Shown: positions 45,791-57,070 of the stretch, piece after piece
Position numbering within the stretch: position 1 is the stretch's first letter
Layout: each line of letters begins with the position of its first letter
DNA from: Tetrapyrgos nigripes
Taxonomy: Eukaryota; Basidiomycota; Agaricomycetes; Agaricales; Campanellaceae
Direction of reading: 5' to 3'
Length of the DNA stretch: 64,000 nucleotides
Assembly (NCBI GenBank): GCA_013368315.1
Contig: JAACJM010000042.1
Coordinates: 434,001-498,000 of the forward strand
The notes under the pieces: generated by a model
What the model was told of the DNA's origin: nothing
What the model saw: only the letters and a program-made list of their open reading frames with translations
Database searches by the model: none
Program-made: the position numbers and the translations under genes

Positions 45791-46335
45791 ATGCTGTTCT
45801 GCTTAAAATCCTCTTCATAGCACGACCTCGAAAGCGTTGGGAAGGCAACCCATGAGAGTAACCACATGTGAAATCAACGGGAAGTCACTTGAGGGCCGGT
45901 TTCTGTCATCGTCTAAGTGCTAAACTTCAACTTGACCGTCACGACACACACAAATGTACCGTGGATCAAGCACGCATACTCTTCGTCTCTCGTACGGTTA
46001 ACCTAACCAGGTTGTAAATAGTTGGAGTCACGACTAGGGTTTCCTAGTAGCAGGATAACGTCGCCTCGGCTATAGTACTTCAACGCTGTCTCTTAATGAT
46101 CACTGAAGTGCCTGTTACCAAACCAGTACTTATTATAATATCCTTCTAGCCTCTAGATAGCGGCATCCTTGTACACATCACGTTCTTAGCATGAGGTTTT
46201 GACCTTCAAGACCTCCAAATCCATCAGTCCTCGATCCTCGCCCAACAGTGCATGCAAGTACATTGGAAATCTTATTTGGAGGAATTGAATACATGGCTAC
46301 CACTAGATACATACTAATTACAAGATTAAAGTTTA
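45791..46335. other. Intergenic, nothing recognised
   Basis: Promoter of the Aurora-like kinase and 3' flank of the Zn2Cys6 factor. No coding or repeat signal was noticed. Confidence 0.5.
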
Positions 46336-49180
46336 TCAGCACTCATGATTTGAATGGAAATCTGAGCTAAGTGAAGCATACGTATACCCTGAAAACAAAG
46401 GATCATACAGCAAAATTTCTTGTCCTGAAGAAACACCAGCAGAAGGGACATGACTGGAGTTGATGTTCAGATTGCGATAATCAATATCAGGATTATGATG
46501 TAGATCGGGATGAGCAGCAGTCGTAGAACCAGACTGAGGGACATTCTGGGAATCCCAATGAGGATTGGGATGCCTATGGTAATAATCAGGGTCATGATCC
46601 AGAGGAACGATATGAGCAGGATCTTGAGCAGACGCCGAACTGTCCATGTGGGCAGATACATGAGAATCGATAACCTTGACAAGATCTGTATGATCTGTCC
46701 AGGAAAAACCTGCAATTTTCAGTGCATCTCGTAGTCTGTTAGAATAAAAGGGCGGGAACAAGAAGAATCTTTAGTCAGACTAGACAAACGATTTATGTAG
46801 CATGTACCCTCACTCACCTCTCAAGCGTCTGAATCCCCTCATTTGCCGACATAACCCCCGCATTCATCACATCTATCACAAATTCCACCCATCTCTTGAA
46901 ATCCCCACCCACAATTTTCGTTTCCGCCAATCTCGAAATGTAGTACATATCCTCGATCGTTTCGGAGAACTCAATGGCAGCTTTACATGTTAGAGTTCTA
47001 ACAGCAAGGAAGACTGGTGTCAGTTCTAGCTCTGCCATTGACGAATAATTGTGTGTCCCCCGTTCGAGGCCATTGACACTGTCAAGACCACCATTCCCGT
47101 AGCCATCCAAGCCGTCTATAATATTAATACCATGGGGCCCGGACGTACGCGTTGCAGCGTACAAATCTGTGACGGAGCTCTCCTCCAATATTTCTCTCAT
47201 CGTTTTGTAAAAATGCAACGTCAAATGCGTCCATCCAATTGAGGCCATTCTGACGATAGAGAGAATAAGGTAGCTCAGGTTTCGGTTTCGACGAGCTAGC
47301 AGAACACCATGTTCATTGAAAGCATTGCTTACGTCCTGCAGGAGATGAAGAGAGGCAGCGTAACGTTTGATAAGCTGAAGGTCGTAGTGGCGACCTCGTG
47401 TGCACGCTATCACATCAGGAAGGGTTGGAGGGTGGGTTCACCGAAATCAACAACTATAATTGATGAAACAAGAAATGATCACTCACGTCCCCTGATGCGT
47501 TGGTATACCTCTCTTGCGAGGTGTGTAATCTGAAAGGTGACTAAAGGACAAGGATAGGTGCGCATTCAGCATAGTTGAACATGACATCAAATTCTGTCAG
47601 CAACTCACTAGAAAGATAATATTCATAAAATTGCCAGCTATTACAGCCTTGGCTCAGTAACGACGCCAATTCTTCCAACGATAGTTGGTCGTGTCCACAT
47701 ATGAGTTTTTCATCGTGAGCTGAACTAGAATAGTATGGATATAGTAAGCCAACAAAGGAACAGAGGAAATAAGGGACGCACAAATTTACAGATCTGTCTG
47801 AATGTAAAGCCTCAAGCACGTCAACCATCTAAAGAGTCAATGGCCAAAGGTCAGCGTAGGAAGGAGAAAGAAACCAAGTCACCCACCAAAAAAGCTGCCC
47901 ACCTAACCGAACGGTCTAACGTTCCAAAAATCCCGTCGTAAAGCTGCGGCTGTTGATACCAAGACTCGGCAAGCCTTCGAGCTTGCCATGCAAAAGCTGC
48001 GCTGTATGGGCTTGGGCCATCGTATTCTGTCATCATTGAGTAGGTTAGGCATTCGTGAGCCATAACCCAAGACATTTACAACTCAACACTCACGACTAAC
48101 CAACGCTCCTAACAAAGAACAACTAGCCGCATTCTCAGGCGACACCCAAACAGCTATACCTTCATTCTGCGCCTGCCTCAGTGCTTCCGCTTTCAGTTGA
48201 TGACACAACCCTACTCTCTCTCTCCGTTTACCGATTTCCCTTAGATCCCTTCTAATCTTTTTCACGGGGTGGATCGTAGTCAAAATGTTGTTACACTCTT
48301 CCGGAAAAGGTTCTGTGCCGATTATAAGAGGATCAGTAGACACCGTAGATGCGAGGGCGAAGATGCAGTGGACCAGGACACATTCATGAGGTGAGAGAGA
48401 AGATGGTTGCCAATCGCATCCGGCGAGACGGGCACGTACCCTGTCGTAAGGCATGATAGGATGAAAGTAATGGGGTGTAGGGACAAAGTCTATGAGTATG
48501 CATTGATGAATATGAGTTTTAGTTCGAGGACGTCTTTAGTACAAGTTACGGTATAATGAAACATGGCAAACTAACACGCACCATTGAATAGATCCTGCAT
48601 TAGGCGTTTTGGAAGTTGTAATTGCGGACGAGAAGAAACTGGAGCGAAGGCGATGGGGATTCTATACACGTTGTTAAGGCCTGCACTTAAAGTCGCTAGC
48701 GTGTGTGTTTGTGGTGCGTATTGTGCAGCCGAAGTTTTCGTCAAAGTCAAAGCCCTTGGCGCCGCAAGCTCTTGGCCGTGAGACGTCCGAGCATCATCGA
48801 CATCCCTGACGGCGGTGATTAGGTCCATTGAATGAATGTCGTCTTCATTGGTGTTGTCTCCGTCGCGGGTAGTAACTTGCGCTTTCTTCGCTTCTAAGAT
48901 TTCACGTTGTCGTCTACGTTTTTTTCGAACAGTCGGTGTAGTGGTGCACCTGCAAGTCGCGGTCTTGACAGTCAATAATATTGATAGACTCGCTGAAGAC
49001 ACTGATATCGATTCGCACAGACACTCACTTGACACCCTTCTCTAGACATCTAGGGCAAGACCTGCCCTCTGGTTGGGGATGACACAAAACTCTACGAGCC
49101 TTGCAATAGTCGCATGCTGGAGGTTTCTTCCGTCTCGGTTTGACCGTTTCCAGAGTCCCAGTGCTACTCTCCGGTGACAT
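46336..49180 (-). CDS. Zn2Cys6 fungal transcription factor
   Basis: Long minus-strand gene of about ten exons. ATG 49180 starts MSPESSTGTLETVKPRRKKP, leading into the binuclear zinc cluster with Cys at 23, 26, 33, 42, 45 and 52 (Cx2Cx6Cx8Cx2Cx6C). The last Cys sits on exon 2 (CRCTTTPTVRKKRRRQRE), which also carries a basic nuclear-localisation stretch. Then comes a region with FVPTPHYFHPIM (typical entry into the middle homology region), helical exons such as RRLAESWYQQPQLYDGIFG and LSYLILSIVRMASIGWTHL, and a His/Asn/Ser-rich tail ending SSDFHSNHEC. Such proteins bind CGG half-sites and often regulate metabolism. It lies 24 kb from the UbiA cluster, so a link to it cannot be claimed. Confidence 0.88.
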
Positions 49181-49528
49181 TCCAAATACAAAATTGTGCG
49201 GGAAGATGAGAAGACGGTGGACGTAAGAAAGCAAGTGTGTTGGGTCTGACAAAGCGGAAAACAGCTTGCCGTACTAATTTGGCCCTAATCATACATATGT
49301 ACATAAAAAAAGCGCCGGTTCGGTAAGAGAAGATCGAATGATGGGGACATTAATGGGGGAGATCGGAATGAAGGGTGGTTTGAATATTGGGGAGCCAGAG
49401 GCATAGGGTCAAGGGTACGTGAAAGACAGAGCAAAAAAGGTTTAAGAGACGACTCACCAATAAATTGAATAATGAAGGCCTCTGTCACTATAGACCGCCG
49501 CTAGTCTAGTTTTAAGAGATCGAGAGCT
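49181..49528. other. Promoter region of Zn2Cys6 gene and foldback flank
   Basis: No gene seen. The part from about 49485 (GTCAC...GCTAGTCTAG) is imperfectly inverted relative to about 50515-50545, so outer terminal repeats of an older element may enclose the foldback unit. Confidence 0.4.
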
Positions 49529-49530
49529 TA

Positions 49531-50440
49531 GGGACCAGTTTTTTGCTTACAAAGATGACTTATTGCGTAATATTCCCGCAGTCTGTTTCCCTTATGTGCC
49601 GGTCATTTTCGGTGCTTCTGGGGGCTGTAGGACCATTAAAGAGTCTGGAATATAACATCTATAGCTTTATTATCACAAAATATAACAGGAGGAAGCAGCA
49701 GAGTTGTTGGGACGAGTTGAGCAGAAAGAGCACCGCTTCCCAAAATAGGTCGTGTGAAGATTACGTTATAAGTCTTTTCTATTACACACCGAAAAGGGAC
49801 AAATTTCTCCTCGACGGATATGTGTACGAAAATGAGATATATTTGGAAATTAGATATAAGTACAAAAAGATGATGTATCCGTAAGCTAGATATTTGAACA
49901 GAAAGTTGCTATATAGGGATGTCTTTTACTATATTTGATTGGTGTGTAGACATATTATGTATCAAAGCTATTAAAAGAAGTACAAAAAGACCTCGAATCG
50001 AGAATCCGGACATAGTTACGGATATGCGTCCGAAAAGACAATAAATCCGGCTTCCAGATATGTTGAGCGGATATGTGAATTCTGGCATATCCGTTCAACG
50101 GACATATAAAATATTGGTACCCATATCAAGAAGCCGGACTTATTGTCTTTCTGGACGCACATCTGCAACCATGTCCGGAGCTTCGATTTGAGGTCTTTTT
50201 GTACTTCTTTCAGTAGATTTGATAGGCAATGTGTCTGCTCACCCATCAAATGCACAGAAAGGCGTCCGGATATATTAACTTTTCGTTCGTATATCCAGCT
50301 TACTGACACAGAATCTATTTGGACTTCTATCTAGCTTCCAGATACATCTCATTTTCGTGCACATATCCGGTCACATATCCGTCGAGCGGAAATTTGTCCC
50401 TTTTTGGCGTGTTACCTTTGTATTGACAAAAACTGGTCCC
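49531..50440. mobile_element. 910-bp foldback/MITE-like element flanked by TA
   Basis: The ends are inverted copies, GGGACCAGTTTTT at the left and AAAAACTGGTCCC at the right, each bounded by TA (49529-49530 and 50441-50442), consistent with a TA target duplication. The interior is also palindromic: AAAAGGGACAAATTT near 49793 pairs with AAATTTGTCCCTTTTT near 50390, CGACGGATATGTG with CACATATCCGTCG, and AATCCGGCTTC near 50046 with GAAGCCGGA near 50129. The arms meet near 50090. The left arm carries about 230 bp with no counterpart in the right arm. No transposase is encoded, so it is non-autonomous. Confidence 0.8.
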
Positions 50441-50442
50441 TA

Positions 50443-50949
50443 AAAACTCCCGCTTTGACGACAGACTGCTATCGCATCATTTCAATGATCGCTGATACTG
50501 TCTGTTTATAAGTAAGAGACTAGACCACCGCCAGATGTGACAACGTCATCGCATAAATTTTCCTTCTTCAACACGAACCACTATCAGCTCTTCTCCTTCC
50601 TCCTTCCCCTCTCTCCTCCGCCCTCCCTTTCTACATACTAGTGTTCTTCCTCTCTGTGTGACTGTCCATTCTAATTACCTGCCCAATGCATCACCAGCAA
50701 TCCCAGGCCTGGCATACTGGGCACTGAATAATATTAAGCTAGCAGTGTCAGAGATTTCCGAAAGGGCTATATAATGCAAACAGCATATAACGGCATTATA
50801 TGACGTCGGTCAGACACACACTTGCGTTATAACTGCCTATTTTGGACAGTGTCTAGCTCAGACTTTGAACATGTGTAATGACATGAGTTCGAGATTGACC
50901 TGAGACTTCGTTTGTATGTAGATAGGGATAGTTAGATTTAAATGTGAGG
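50443..50949. other. Noncoding, polypyrimidine-rich
   Basis: About 500 bp without a gene; a C/T-rich run lies near 50590-50640. Confidence 0.4.
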
Positions 50950-51247
50950 CTAAATACCAGATTTTGCCACCACATCTGATGGTAATGACAAGATGCCCAT
51001 CTCTTCCTCTGTGGGTAGGTACAAGTTACTGTTAACCCAAGACAGATCTCCAGGCTCAACATTCCCAAAATGCTTGGAAAGAGTTATCTGTAGCTCCTGG
51101 ATGGTATTGGACAGCCAGATTGAATTGTGTCCCTTATACTTCTGGCCAGTAGAGTTGAATGTTCCAACCTAAAAGAAACAATGAATGGTTTAGTCTGAGT
51201 GAAAATAATGTAGACCTTTACCAGGAGATTATGGTTCAAAATGAACT
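50950..51247 (-). pseudogene. C-terminal coding fragment interrupted by LTR insertion
   Basis: On the minus strand an exon ending KFILNHNLL (about 51247-51222) is joined over a 53-nt intron (GTAAAG...TTTTAG) to VGTFNSTGQKYKGHNSIWL, then SNTIQELQITLSKHFGNVE, DLSWVNSNLYLPTEEEM and SDVVAKSGI, with a stop at 50950. The open, well-spliced frame is cut exactly at the first base of the retrotransposon LTR (51248), so the upstream part of the gene is separated or lost. I do not recognise the family with certainty; it could itself derive from a transposon. Confidence 0.55.
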
Positions 51248-51449
51248 TGTCATGAACCTTTCATTCCTCGTTCAAGAAGCCCTTAGAAGGATTCTCGAAT
51301 TTCTCCGATTGCTGCTATCCACTTTCCCCTAACAAGATTGACTTCTTCTGAGCTGGGTCATTTATCGCTCCATAGCTGTCTGTGGATCCCCTTAGATTGT
51401 GAGCACATCATCATAAGACCTTAATTTATCGTTTTGATTAATTCCTCTA
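51248..51449 (+). repeat. 5' LTR, first part
   Basis: Begins TGTCATGAACCTTTCATTCC and matches 60566-60745 apart from transitions and a small insertion (about 15 bp near 51390). It is interrupted after CCTCTA by the nested element, and resumes at 52883. Confidence 0.85.
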
Positions 51450-52882
51450 CATCAGCAAATCCACAATCTTGTAGCAGGGGTGTAGGAGGTGTAGGAGTGT
51501 AGGAGGTTTGGTGGCCAGACCCGCTACACCACCTACTACACCTACCACACCCAGCTACACATTTTCAGTCCTGCTACAATGTTTGAAACTAACTACACAA
51601 AACCTTTTCTGCTATATATCAAAACCCATGTATTACTCACAAGTCATACAGTGTATCTTTGTCAATAACATTCATACTTTTACTTCTAGTTTCCAGTAGT
51701 GTTGTTGCGAGAGTAGTCTGTGATTTACTTATTGAATGCAAAGCAATCTTACACCTTGAGTGTGGAATGGGTAGTATTTTGGGTAGGGCGTAGTGCATTA
51801 CCAGAACTGAACAGTGAGGGACATCTTGAGGGTAGGGAAGGTGAAAGGAAGGAGGGAAGCGATTGCGGACGCGCCAAAGAGGAAAGGTCCAGAGGGAAGC
51901 GATTACGGACGCGCCACAAAACTGTTTAGTCAAATTGAATCGGAGATTGAAAACTTTTGTTGATCAAATAGTTCGACTTTTTTTCTGTGTCTCTTTTTCC
52001 CCCTCACCCACGTCGACCCAGCACCGCCAAACCCGCTCCTTCTCCAACACTGCCCGTTTACAATAACTCTTCCTTTCCCTCTACTCTTCAACCACTCCCT
52101 CTACGCTTCACTGACCACATATTTGATCAAGACTACGCCACAGCAGTGGTCAACCCGACAACTCCAGCTCTGTGGACGACGATTGTTTTTTTTTTTTTTT
52201 GTAGACATTGTGGAACTGGATTCTGGCTGGGTTCAATGGATAAACAGGCAGAGGGTGCGTTGGCTTTTTCGTTGTACTCAAGTTGGACAAGTTCTCACAT
52301 CTGTTCATTCACAGGCAAATGACTGCCTGGTTTGGCGTTGACTGGTCACATCTGGTACGTTTTCTTTACGCTTTATGTAATCTATCCCTTACTGACATTG
52401 CAATCACAGTGCGGACTAAGTAATACTGACTCACCTCCCCGTCAAACCTGAGTAGTCAAACCTTGCTGTAATGCGCTGCACGTTGCTGGTACGTTCTGTT
52501 CTTATTGCTCCTCATATTCGCTGATTTTGACCTTGTCTAGTCCGGATAAACCGATGCATGGAGGGCGAAGCACATAGCCTTATTAAAGGGGAAAGGGAGA
52601 CGGAGGGACGGAGGGTGGTTTGCGGGATCAGAGTAACCAGTACTTCCATATGTAGTAAGCATGTAGGTATATTGTTCTGAGAATATACTATTTTTCTACT
52701 ATTTTGTACAATGATTCCAAAATCTGAGGGTGAGAAACAGCAGTAGCTGCGAGGTGTAGCAGCGGGTGTAGTAGCTACACTTGGGTGTTCCTGCGGCACC
52801 GAAAAGTGTAGCGCTACACCCGGGTGTAGCTAGTAGTACCCCTCTGCTACACCCCTGCTACACTCTTGTGGTTTTGCTGATG
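51450..52882. mobile_element. 1.43-kb nested TIR element with TA duplication
   Basis: Terminal inverted repeats begin CATCAGCAAA.CCACAA and extend through TGTAGCAGGGGTGTAG. The intact 3' LTR reads CCTCTAGAAACATGG where the 5' LTR has CCTCTA, this element, then TAGAAACATGG, so the insertion duplicated TA. Both ends carry clustered GTGTAG/CTACAC units, which look like subterminal transposase-binding motifs. The interior has only short frames and no transposase, so it is non-autonomous; a TA-targeting superfamily is implied, but I cannot name it. Confidence 0.85.
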
Positions 52883-53027
52883 TAGAAACATGGACATTAT
52901 TTGCAAAGTAGTATATATAGAGTAGGATACTCATCCTGTATCTTTACTCTAGTCTGGTCTTATCACACAGACCTTGCCTTATCCTACTCGATTCTTTAGT
53001 GTCATCGTCACCTTGCCTAAACATCTT
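52883..53027 (+). repeat. 5' LTR, second part
   Basis: Continues the LTR with AGAAACATGGACATTATTTG, a TATATATAGAG promoter-like box and CTAAACATCTT. It is nearly identical to 60756-60900. The exact 3' border is unclear because the two LTR copies diverge after CATCTT. Confidence 0.8.
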
Positions 53028-53133
53028 CAGCTCAGTTCTGACATTAGACTAGAGTACCCCTGAAGGCAACCTGACATCAACCATACTCTCCTCTTCTTCT
53101 TGCTATTTCTCAGATGCTTGAAGAACCCCCTAG

Positions 53134-53418
53134 ATGACTACTTCAAATGTGCCTACCTCTGGTGGCCCCTTGGACTATTCTATGGGTACTACTCCAAATC
53201 CTATGGCCTTTGGAGGGATTCCTACTCAAAACCCCTCTGATGGAGTCAGAGGATCTATGCATGTGCTGCCCCTGCAAGCTAATCCATCTCCCTCTCACCA
53301 AACCTATAATAACCCTCAGGGGTATTACACCCAGACCAACTATGTTCCTGGAGAAGACTACAATCAGTTACTCCTCCAGACCATCACTGGACTCCAGAAT
53401 AATCAGACTGGGGGGTAG
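53134..53418 (+). CDS. Small Pro/Gln/Asn-rich frame, possible Gag leader
   Basis: A 94-residue open frame (MTTSNVPTSGGPLDYSMG at the start, GLQNNQTGG at the end) right after the 5' LTR. The composition is like a disordered Gag N-terminus. It is separated from the recognisable Gag by the satellite array, so its role is a guess. Confidence 0.3.
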   Translation: MTTSNVPTSGGPLDYSMGTTPNPMAFGGIPTQNPSDGVRGSMHVLPLQANPSPSHQTYNNPQGYYTQTNYVPGEDYNQLLLQTITGLQNNQTGG

Positions 53419-54079
53419 AGGCCAAGCTATGCTGGCAAGACAATTACTATTTTTATATTCAAGCTATTCATGTTGTTTGCTGATTGTTATTTTACAGGTG
53501 TATTGTTTCATGGTAATTAATTTCTTCACATACACTTCTGCTAACCACCTATAGTGATATCAGGATCTGTATTGACCCCTGGACCTTTGACAGGGTCCAG
53601 ATGTCTGACCTGACCCCAAAGGGTCAATGCATGACAGATCATGTATTTGTATTACAAATTCTGTACTGCTAGAGTGTAGTGTAGTTACAAGTGAAAAAAT
53701 CGGCTTTATCTTTGACAGATCATGCATTGGCCTTGACAAGTCCAATGTCAGACCCAGACAATTTTGACTTGACAGGTCGGATGGGTCCAGACCCCGTCCA
53801 AAACATCACTGACCACCCAAGACTTCATATCTCACCAATTCTGAAATCAAATGATATACTTCCCTTGAGTCCCTGACCCACCCAAAAACCTATATCTCCA
53901 CATCAAGAGTACCTACCATTATTGGAATCCTCACCCCTTTTTCTTGAAGTTAAACAGAGTCAGAATTCCATGAGCAAAAATATATTGATGATCACCCATC
54001 CACAAATCCTTATCTATTCAAGAGATGAATAAAAAGTCTCTTGTAAGGCCAGACAATCAATGTAAGCCCCACCAGGGGA
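53419..54079. other. Noncoding spacer inside the chromovirus
   Basis: Leads into the satellite array. Contains repeated TTTGACAG/GACAGATCATG motifs (near 53585, 53635 and 53712) but no long frame. Confidence 0.4.
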
Positions 54080-55310
54080 CTTACTGGAGTTTACACCCAC
54101 CCAAAAGTCCATATCTCCACATCCAGGGCACATATAGCTATAGGGTTTCTTTTCCCATCATCCTGACTCTAAATGAGGCCAGAATTGCCCTAGAACAATT
54201 ACATATCAATGGTAAACTCCCCTGCTATCACATACCCTCCCCTCAAACGTCCAAAAACTCATGTCCACATCCAGAGTACAGAGAAATATAGGGTTTCTTT
54301 CCCCATTGCTCTGACATTAAACAAGGCCAGAATTGCCCTAGAACAGCAGTATATCAGTGGTACATTCCCCTGCTCTCACATGCCCTCCCCCTGGCCCACC
54401 TGAAAACTCATATCTCCACATCTAGAGGGCATATAGCTATAGGGTTTCTTTTCCCACTATTCTGCCATAAAATGAGGCCAGAATTTCCATGGAACAGCAA
54501 TATATCAATAGTACACTCCTCTGCTCCCACATACCCTCCCCTCACCCACCCAACAACTCATATGTCAGCATCCAGGGCACATAGAATTATAGGGTTTCTT
54601 CCCCTGTCATTCTGACATAAAATGAGGCCAGAATTGGCCTAGAACAATAGTATAGCAATGGTGAACTCCCCTGCTATTACATACTCTCCCCTTACCCATC
54701 CAAAAACCCATATGTCCACATCCAGAGAACATAGAAATATAAGGTTTCTTTCCCCATTAATCTAACATTAATTGAGGCCAGAATTGCCCTAGAACAACAC
54801 TATATCAATGGTACACCCCCCCCTGCTCTCACATACCCTCCTCTCACCCACCTAAAAACACATAGCTCCACATCTAGAGGACATATAGCTATATGGTTTC
54901 TTTTCTCATCATTCTGACATAAAATGAAGCCAGGATTTTCCTAGAACAGCAATATATCAATAGTACACTCCTCTGCTCCCACATACCCTCCCCTCACCCA
55001 TTCAACAACTCATATGTCAACATCCAGAGCACATAGAATTATAGGGTTTCTTTCCCCTTCACTCTGACATGAAATGAGGCCAGAATTGGCTGAGAACAAT
55101 AGTATATCAATGGTAAACTCCCCTGCTATTACATACCCTCCCCTCACCCATCCAAAAGATCATATGTCCACATCCAGAGCACATAGAAATATAAGGTTTC
55201 TGTCCTTATTATTCTGACATTAATTGAGGCCAGAATTGCCCCAGAACAACCCTATACCAATGGTACAGTCCCCTGCTGTCACATACCCTCCCCTCACCCA
55301 CCCAGTCCTT
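54080..55310. repeat. 150-bp satellite array with trimeric higher-order repeat
   Basis: The conserved block (A/T)AGGGTTTCTTT recurs at about 54143, 54291, 54442, 54592, 54742, 54893, 55044 and 55194, i.e. every 148-151 bp, eight copies. Variants follow the order A, C, A, B, C, A, B, C. A copies carry TATAGCTATA.GGTTTCTTTT, B copies GAATTATAGGG and AATTGGC, C copies GAAATATA.GG and a TTAA.TGAGGCC-type block. The last six copies form two 450-bp A-B-C trimers. Confidence 0.85.
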
Positions 55311-55476
55311 CACAAACACACATCCAGTCAATTATGCCAGAATAGCTCCTTTACATTGATGATAGTGCTCACATGTATTGCAAACCCACATCCCCATAAT
55401 CCTTGAGGGTGTTAAACATATGTTTATTTGTACTGAAGATGTAGATACAGTATATTAAGTAGGATGTTTAAATACA

Positions 55477-55560
55477 GCACTATAGTGTAGCGGTTTTGTG
55501 CTGTCGCAGATTCATTCTCTGTTAATGTGGCTACTGCAAGTTCAATCCTTACTGTGGCCT
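55477..55560 (+). other. tRNA-like (Pol III box A/B) sequence
   Basis: TAGTGTAGCGGTTT resembles a tRNA A box and, about 50 bp on, AAGTTCAATCC resembles a B box with a 4-of-5 paired T stem. The acceptor ends do not pair, so it is not an intact tRNA gene. A tRNA relic or SINE head within the retroelement leader is possible. Confidence 0.3.
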
Positions 55561-55756
55561 GTTTTTTGAGCCTTCTCAATTGCTTACTGTAAGCAACTCT
55601 CTCATCTGACTTTTCACCCTACTATAGAACTAATTTCTCACGGATCACAGATCCGCGTCCGAAAAATTTGGGTGGGTTGGAACGATAAAATAACGATTAC
55701 TATAAATAGTAATCATAATGGGAATTTTGCAAGAACTTTGGAACATGTGACAAACT

Positions 55757-56683
55757 ATGGGCGCCCAACAGGCTAGGACTGATGAAAGGGACAGTAGTAG
55801 CCGCTCTGGTGCTAAACTGAAACCTTTCAACGGGACTTCCAATGCAGTTGACCCTTTTCTTTCGCAAATGTATCTCTGGTTTCTCAGAAACCCTCGCAAG
55901 TTCACTGATGATGCTTCTCGAGTCTTGGAGACACTTGCTTTCATGATGGAAGGCACTGCTGCCCGGTGGGCAAGCAATCAAATTCGAAAGATTCAGGAAG
56001 AAGGAAATAACAAAAGTTATATGGATTTCCATAGTGCAATTCGAAGGGAATTCGCAGGAGGATCAGACAGACATCGCACAGTGAAAGCTGCAAAGTATCA
56101 AGCAAGGCACTGCATTGGCTACACAGTTCTTCCTCTCTTTCAAAGAGTGGAAGGAAGATGCAAAGCTGAATGAGGAGGGACTCATCATGCTATTGAAGCA
56201 GAACCTCCAGTTTGGAATCATTCAAAGGATCTATCAAATGGATCCTGTTACCTATGCAGCCTGGAAAGCTGCAGCAGTATGACTTGACCTTTGCAATCAG
56301 AGTGTTCAAACACTTCGAAATGACTCCAGAGGGATTGTGGAAATACCTCTGTGGGAACATGGTTTACCACTGCCCGAACACCAACAACTACTACCCAAAA
56401 TGCTACTACAAGCATTGGGGCTCCATCAGAGGCACCAACGACTTGTACTGGAATGGGAGTTACCTTTGGTGGGCAGGGAAAACCCATGGAAATTGATCAT
56501 ACTAAAGCAAACAAAGAGATGTGGGATGGGGTTTGCAAGTGTTATGGGTGTGGGGAAGAAGGACACATTTCTAGGAATTGTCCAAATCGAGTCTCAAGCC
56601 TCATACAAAGCATGCAGGAAGTCTTGAAGATGGACGAAGCAAAGGAGGAGTTCCAGAAGCTTAGTGAGGATGCAGGTTTTTGA
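55757..56683 (+). pseudogene. Chromovirus gag (degenerate)
   Basis: Starts MGAQQARTDERDSSSRSG, then a Gag-type segment with LKPFNGTSNAVDPFLSQMYLW and WASNQIRKIQ, and a change of frame near 56110. After further shifts and an in-frame stop it ends with a CCHC zinc knuckle, CYGCGEEGHISRNC, near 56540-56580, followed by a short acidic tail. At least two frame changes and one stop break the gene. Confidence 0.8.
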
Positions 56684-57070
56684 GGGCCCATAGGCAGAAT
56701 GATACGCCACCTATGGAACAATCAGTGTTTCATAACAAGTTTGCTTCATATAATCGATTTAGTGTCCTCACAAATGAAAGCGACTTGACTGAAAGTGAAG
56801 ACGTATCTGAAAATCCCCTGGAGGATTCTTGTAAAGATTCTCAACAAACTCCTAATCCTTTCTGATGCAAACACCATACTCAAACTCTTTCGCACCCTCC
56901 TTCTTGTATTCCACTGAAACCTGAAAAAAAAGTAGGATCCTATTGGGTGTACTGGAATGTGGTTGCTCAAACACCTAACACACCTTGTTTGTTATGATGA
57001 TGGGTCCACGTATTGAGGGAGCATGAAGTAGATGATGAACTAAGGTTTGATCTAGCTTTAATGTGACCTG

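Noticed and set aside
53560..55310. CRISPR-like regular repeats
   Set aside because: Whole 150-bp units are repeated with no unique spacers in a eukaryotic retroelement; it is a satellite array.
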